NCBI GenBank assembly: GCA_947625445.1
Contig: CANQOM010000056.1
Span: 1-9,079, forward strand
DNA: 9,079 nt
Reading direction: 5' to 3'
Source of the DNA: Candidatus Gastranaerophilales bacterium
GTDB lineage: Bacteria > Cyanobacteriota > Vampirovibrionia > Gastranaerophilales > Gastranaerophilaceae
Each line of letters opens with the position of its first letter. The first letter of the stretch is position 1. A program made the translations under genes and the position numbers. The notes below the pieces were generated by a model. It ran no database searches. It saw only the letters and a list, made by a program, of their open reading frames with translations, and was not told the origin of the DNA. This document shows positions 5,260-9,079 of the stretch, in pieces.

Positions 5260-7484
5260 ATATTTTCTTTTTTCCTATAAAACGTCAAATTTTTAATTTT
5301 ATTAATATTTTCACCGGGATATATTTCAATTTTATCAACAGTTCTTAATAGTATATCAGGATTTATATTTATAGGAACAAGCCGTTTTTCCTTTGTTGAA
5401 ACAAAATGTATCTTAAAATCATTTATCAAAATATAAAAAGGTACTTTTTTGTAATCTGTAGAAAAATACATATAATCCAATTGAGAGCCTAAAACCGGCT
5501 TGTCAAATTTAATTATAAAATTTCCATTTTTTCTAGATATACCATACCCTATATTTATCTCATCTAAAAGAAGACTTAATTTCTTCATTGATGAACCATA
5601 AACGTCAGGCATATTTTTCAAATTATAAAAACCCAAAGCATCTTGCAATAATTTAATTTCATCAGTATTAAATTTATGAAAATCCACTTTCTTTAATATA
5701 GTTATATTATCATTATTTATAACCGTATATTTATTGCTCAGCAATAATGTTTTATATATATTATAAACTCTTAAAGATGCAGGTAAATTATCATTCGGAA
5801 TATTACCGCCTTTTATCAAAACAATATCGGGCAGATTGTTTTTCAATATATCAGCATAAAATTTATCCTGTTTTGGAGTCGGAATATTATAATATGCAAT
5901 ATATGGAATTAGAGGAGTTTTATTTAAATAAAAATACAAAGCACCTTGATTGGTTAAATCTAAAAAAGTATAGTTTTCGGGTGCATTTTTTTCAATTGTA
6001 TCTGAAATACTGTTTAATAATTTTAAATGTTCTTCGTTAAAAATTGCTTTTCCGTTTTTAAAATTAGTATTTTGAGCTAATTGCTTATCGTTTTTTAAAG
6101 GAGAAGAAATCATTATAATATCAAATACCATAGCAAAAGCACAAAATATAACCATTAAGGCTAAAAACCATTTTTTAATATTTTTAAATTTTTCATTATC
6201 AAACAATAACGGCAGCGCAAATATAAGAACAGGATAAGAAATAATTTTAGCGCGCCTGAATGCTAAAAAATCAAGTCTGCCGAGAGAATATGCAGAAATA
6301 AAAAACGGTAGAGAAATTAATATTGTTAAAAGCAATATTTTATCAATATTTTTTTTGTTTTTTGACAATTCATCCGCCAACAGCAAAACAAAAAACGGCA
6401 AAAGTAAATATTGCATTGAATTTATTGTAACGTTAAAAGGATTAAAATTACCGATATTTCCAAAGGACAATAAGTTGACCTTATAATTAACCAAAATAAA
6501 TGAAAAATTATTAATAAAAAATTCCCTGTTTATAAATAATATTAATCCGTTTATAAAAAGAAAAATAAATATATATAAAAATACTTGTTTTTTACTGCAA
6601 TTTCGATAGAAATTATAAAATCTGAAACAATATGGCACAATCATTGATAAAACCATAGGAGCGCCAAAAGTAGGGTTAAAAACATATAAACAAAAAGCTG
6701 ATAATGATAAAATTATAGAATATAAATAAAAATGTTTTTTTAAAAAATCGTTTGTTATAAATATATAAATAATTAAAAGATAAATTGAAAATATGGTTAA
6801 ATCTGCTATATATGAATTAGCACCAATTATCGCACAGCCCATAAAAGCAATACCAAAAGGCAAGGCAATAAAAGCCAATATTGATAGAATAAATATCTGT
6901 AAATATTTAAAAATATAGTTACCTATCATAACTCCCCAAACGGAATTATCATTAAAAAGATGAGAACCAAGCCAGCTTGGAATAATATCACTATAGCCAT
7001 GGGCAGGAAAATAATCCTTATAAATTTTCAAATGATTTATATCTAAGATATTTCCAATAAGCTTTTCGCCAAAGTGATAATTATCCGTTGGAACACTTAA
7101 ATCAAAATGGCGGTAATTTAATAGAAGAATAACTGAAATTGCTAAAAAAACCCATTTTGCAGACAGTCTTTTAGTATATATTTTTTCCATTAAAGGCTCA
7201 AAACGGCATATAATTTTATTAAAAAGCTCCTGAATATATTCATAGTTTATAAGATAGAAAATTGCAGTTATTGCTAAATAAAGATAAGGTAATATTTTAT
7301 CAATTGTTTTATTAAAGTTCAAATATATAGTTGCGCCGGTGTAAAAATCATCAATATTACTATACTTCATAGGAATACTGTATATAAAACAAACAAATAA
7401 AAGGGCAAATAATGTACATATTAAAAGTCTTGTATAGTTGATTTTAGTATAAATAAGCTGTTTTAATGTTTTTTTAAAGTTCAT
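5256..7484 (-). CDS. Large polytopic membrane protein, probable GT-C-type glycosyltransferase
   Basis: A 742-residue protein with about 12 hydrophobic helices between residues 19 and 460 and a soluble C-terminal part of about 280 residues. The loop after the third helix (125-175) holds conserved-looking polar motifs, PTDNYHFGE (132-140) and DYFPAHGYSD (157-166); acidic residues in such early external loops are typical of GT-C transferases that use lipid-linked sugars. After the last helix comes an alpha/beta region (480-600; FLDLTNQGALYFYL, DIVLIKGG) and a beta-rich end (650-735). No named family is certain. Its ATG overlaps the SDR gene by 11 nt, with AAAGGA 10 nt upstream inside that gene, and its stop overlaps the next start by 4 nt, so all are probably co-translated. 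Likely role: transfer of a sugar from a polyprenyl carrier to an envelope glycan or protein. Alternatively it could be a polymerase or flippase-like protein. Confidence 0.75.
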   Translation of the reverse strand: MNFKKTLKQLIYTKINYTRLLICTLFALLFVCFIYSIPMKYSNIDDFYTGATIYLNFNKTIDKILPYLYLAITAIFYLINYEYIQELFNKIICRFEPLMEKIYTKRLSAKWVFLAISVILLLNYRHFDLSVPTDNYHFGEKLIGNILDINHLKIYKDYFPAHGYSDIIPSWLGSHLFNDNSVWGVMIGNYIFKYLQIFILSILAFIALPFGIAFMGCAIIGANSYIADLTIFSIYLLIIYIFITNDFLKKHFYLYSIILSLSAFCLYVFNPTFGAPMVLSMIVPYCFRFYNFYRNCSKKQVFLYIFIFLFINGLILFINREFFINNFSFILVNYKVNLLSFGNIGNFNPFNVTINSMQYLLLPFFVLLLADELSKNKKNIDKILLLTILISLPFFISAYSLGRLDFLAFRRAKIISYPVLIFALPLLFDNEKFKNIKKWFLALMVIFCAFAMVFDIIMISSPLKNDKQLAQNTNFKNGKAIFNEEHLKLLNSISDTIEKNAPENYTFLDLTNQGALYFYLNKTPLIPYIAYYNIPTPKQDKFYADILKNNLPDIVLIKGGNIPNDNLPASLRVYNIYKTLLLSNKYTVINNDNITILKKVDFHKFNTDEIKLLQDALGFYNLKNMPDVYGSSMKKLSLLLDEINIGYGISRKNGNFIIKFDKPVLGSQLDYMYFSTDYKKVPFYILINDFKIHFVSTKEKRLVPININPDILLRTVDKIEIYPGENINKIKNLTFYRKKENI

Positions 7485-8397
7485 TTTTAATAAATCCTTT
7501 TATTTGATTAATGATTTCTGTTTTTGAAAAAATGTAACCTCTATTGCCTTTAAATTCGTTAAAATATAATGTTTTATAATTGTAATTAAAAGGGGGTTTA
7601 TTTAATTCATTTACAAATGACTTTCCTGTTAATTCTTTGTATAATTCTTGTATTTGTATAGGTTCTGTTGCCAAATTAAGCTTTTTTATTCCTAAAGAAA
7701 ATGCTTTTTCAATGTGAGCCCATAAATTATCCAGATTATAGAATTGATAAACGGAACGGCTGTCAGTAAAATTTAAAGCAGTAAAACCAACTTTTAAAAA
7801 GTATTCTTTTAAGTTCTTTTTATCATCTAAAGTTAAATCTATGCATTTAAAATATCCGTTATCCTGTTTAAAATAAAAATCTTTTATAAAATCGTCTTTA
7901 TTAACCAATTCATTATATTTTTTTTCATCAAGAAGTTTTGGAATAAGATTTATAAAATCATAGATAAAATTCTTTTTTAAATTTTTACCAAATAACGCAG
8001 GGAGTCTTACAATTAAATAATCAGAAAAATTTTGTTCGATAAATTGTTCTAAAATATATCTGTTAGCGCCGTATGCAGTTAATTTATCAATGTCTATAAG
8101 AGTATTTTCATTAACATTAATAGGATTATCATAAACGGCAATTGTAGAAATAAGCACAACTTTTTTAGGATTTATTTTTTTAATATTTTCCTGCGCATTA
8201 TAAATAATATCTAAATCTTTTTTAGGAAAATTGTTAGCTAAAAACATACCGGATGGAACACCTGAATATATTAATAAATCAGGAGATGAGCCGTAAGCTT
8301 CTAATATATTTTTTGAATTATACAATTCAAAAAATTTATGTTTTAGAGCTAAATTACTTCCTACAAAACCGCTATATCCTACTAAAATATCTTTCAT
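7474..8397 (-). CDS. Extended SDR NAD(P)-dependent nucleotide-sugar epimerase/dehydratase-like, YxxxR variant
   Basis: A 307-residue Rossmann-fold protein of the extended SDR type (PF01370). The N-terminus MKDILVGYSGFVGSN carries the G-x-x-G-x-x-G nucleotide-binding loop (G7, G10, G13). VVLISTIAVYD (80-90) gives the catalytic Ser/Thr strand (S84-T85), LTAYGANRYILE (106-117) aligns with the Y-x-x-x-K helix and IVRLPALFGKNL (129-140) with the substrate-binding strand. The catalytic Lys is replaced: Y109-G-A-N-R113. Typical nucleotide-sugar substrates are plausible but unproven, and the Arg may mean altered chemistry, a reductase of another type, or a non-catalytic protein. Start: ATG at 8395-8397 with AGGA overlapping the stop region of the upstream GT2 gene (gap 9 nt). 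It overlaps the next gene by 11 nt. Context points to donor-sugar conversion for the glycan operon. Confidence 0.82.
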   Translation of the reverse strand: MKDILVGYSGFVGSNLALKHKFFELYNSKNILEAYGSSPDLLIYSGVPSGMFLANNFPKKDLDIIYNAQENIKKINPKKVVLISTIAVYDNPINVNENTLIDIDKLTAYGANRYILEQFIEQNFSDYLIVRLPALFGKNLKKNFIYDFINLIPKLLDEKKYNELVNKDDFIKDFYFKQDNGYFKCIDLTLDDKKNLKEYFLKVGFTALNFTDSRSVYQFYNLDNLWAHIEKAFSLGIKKLNLATEPIQIQELYKELTGKSFVNELNKPPFNYNYKTLYFNEFKGNRGYIFSKTEIINQIKGFIKNEL

Positions 8398-8406
8398 ACA
8401 TTTTTC

Positions 8407-9079
8407 CTAATTTAATTTTTCAATCGACTCAACTATATATTTTTGTTTATGGAATACTATTTTTAAAATTAAAGATGTATATTTAATTAATATTGTTAGA
8501 ATTGATATTATTGCAAACAGCCCGAACGACAAAAGAAGCATTGTTGTAGTCCAGCCTTTTATGGAATTGCCGCTAAAATAAATATAGAAGATGTAAATTG
8601 CAGCTATTATAGTACACAAAACCATAATTACAGCAAAAGACATCGAAAAGCGATATGCAATATCGGTATAAAGAATAAGTGCATTAATGGCAGTTTCATA
8701 TTGCATGGAACGCACTTCATTATTAGCATGAGGGATATCTTTAAAATTATCAAATAATATAACATCTGATTTTAAACCGCAGTTTTGATAAGCAGATTTT
8801 CTATATACCAAAGAGTTAGACATAGAATCAACTCTATTTATAGCCCTTCTTGATAAAATCCTAAAAGCGTCTGTTCTTAATTTGTAAGGGGTGTTTGAAA
8901 TTTTATTGTACAAATAATAAAAACAGTTAGCTTGTATGTGTTTTGGGGTTTTAGGTGAAGCGCTTACAATATCAAAACCATTGACACAAGTATCATAAAC
9001 CTTTCTTATTAATTCCGGTTTATAAGAAATAACGGTTGATTCAAATTCAAAAACATAATCCCCTATTGCTAAATCAACA
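8407..9079 (-). CDS. Family 2 glycosyltransferase with two C-terminal membrane helices (N-terminus beyond window)
   Basis: The C-terminal 223 residues of a membrane-anchored GT2 enzyme are visible. The frame stays open to the right edge, so the TTG at 8911-8913 is internal, not a start. The visible part begins VDLAIGDYVFEFE, where GDYVFEFE sits at the place of the DxDLQD metal motif of GtrB/DPM1-like enzymes. It continues GFDIVSASPKT, YNKIS, then DAFRILSRRAINRVDSM and YRKSAYQNCGLKSD, the R-x-L-S-R-R/YRK blocks of this group. Two hydrophobic helices follow near the end (about 8530-8650 and 8425-8520 in DNA), as in bactoprenol-phosphate glucosyltransferases (GtrB type). It probably transfers a sugar from a nucleotide donor to polyprenyl phosphate at the inner membrane face, supplying the GT-C-like protein. 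About 90 residues are missing, and the cytosolic donor-binding half cannot be judged. It is the first visible gene of the operon and ends 9 nt before the SDR start. Confidence 0.82.
   Translation of the reverse strand, partial: VDLAIGDYVFEFESTVISYKPELIRKVYDTCVNGFDIVSASPKTPKHIQANCFYYLYNKISNTPYKLRTDAFRILSRRAINRVDSMSNSLVYRKSAYQNCGLKSDVILFDNFKDIPHANNEVRSMQYETAINALILYTDIAYRFSMSFAVIMVLCTIIAAIYIFYIYFSGNSIKGWTTTMLLLSFGLFAIISILTILIKYTSLILKIVFHKQKYIVESIEKLN

Noticed and set aside
5747..6040. 97-codon plus-strand open frame opposite the 742-aa membrane protein gene
   Set aside because: It lies fully inside a well-supported minus-strand gene, has no Shine-Dalgarno and no recognisable protein pattern; it is an antisense shadow.
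8253..8486. 77-codon plus-strand open frame opposite the SDR/GT2 junction
   Set aside because: It is antisense to two real genes, with low-complexity Ile/Leu/Tyr composition and no ribosome binding site.
8407..8913. TTG at 8911-8913 as the start of the right-edge GT2 gene
   Set aside because: The frame continues to the window edge with typical GT2 sequence (AIGDYVFEFE, GFDIVSASP), so the gene is longer and truncated by the window.

Overview
The window is very A+T-rich (roughly three quarters A/T by eye), with short, tightly packed genes and Lys/Asn/Ile/Phe-rich proteins. One protein of no known family carries an N-terminal 'ITPFKG' stretch. I associate such N-terminal 'FKG' signatures with gut Gastranaerophilales ('Melainabacteria', non-photosynthetic relatives of Cyanobacteria). 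That assignment is an inference from composition and this motif only; no rRNA or marker gene is present.

Layout. (1) Positions 3-716 (+) hold the 3' part of a membrane acyltransferase (acyltransferase_3 type), cut by the left edge. It converges on a second, complete enzyme of the same broad family at 844-1869 (-). (2) An XRE-type repressor-like gene (2007-2324, +) is divergent from that second acyltransferase. Their 137-bp intergenic region holds overlapping candidate promoters and a repeated 10-mer. (3) A lineage-specific gene (2537-3367, +) has a good Shine-Dalgarno and an internal duplicated motif, and it ends in the best terminator of the window (3392-3425). (4) Just past that terminator, 3497-3640 (+) encodes, without a start codon, 47 residues that look like the C-terminal end of a C3-like ADP-ribosyltransferase, including a Q-x-E motif followed by LLPR. 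I treat it as a gene remnant. (5) From the right edge down to 3666, five minus-strand genes lie end to end with gaps of 9 and 10 nt and overlaps of 11 and 4 nt: GT2 glycosyltransferase with two C-terminal membrane helices (partial), extended SDR epimerase/dehydratase, a 742-aa polytopic GT-C-like membrane protein, a TIM-barrel sugar isomerase/epimerase-like protein, and a second GT2 glycosyltransferase.

How the genes fit together (inference). The five-gene minus-strand operon looks like an envelope-glycan module. Two GT2 enzymes would make or use lipid-linked sugars, the SDR and TIM-barrel proteins would modify the sugar donor, and the large membrane protein would transfer sugar from a lipid carrier on the outer face of the membrane. 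The acyltransferases could decorate such a glycan, but they are not in the same transcription unit. The most unusual items are the ADP-ribosyltransferase remnant, the duplicated motif in the 'FKG' protein, and the Tyr-x-x-x-Arg in place of Tyr-x-x-x-Lys in the SDR. No tRNA, rRNA, CRISPR array, insertion sequence or attachment site was seen.
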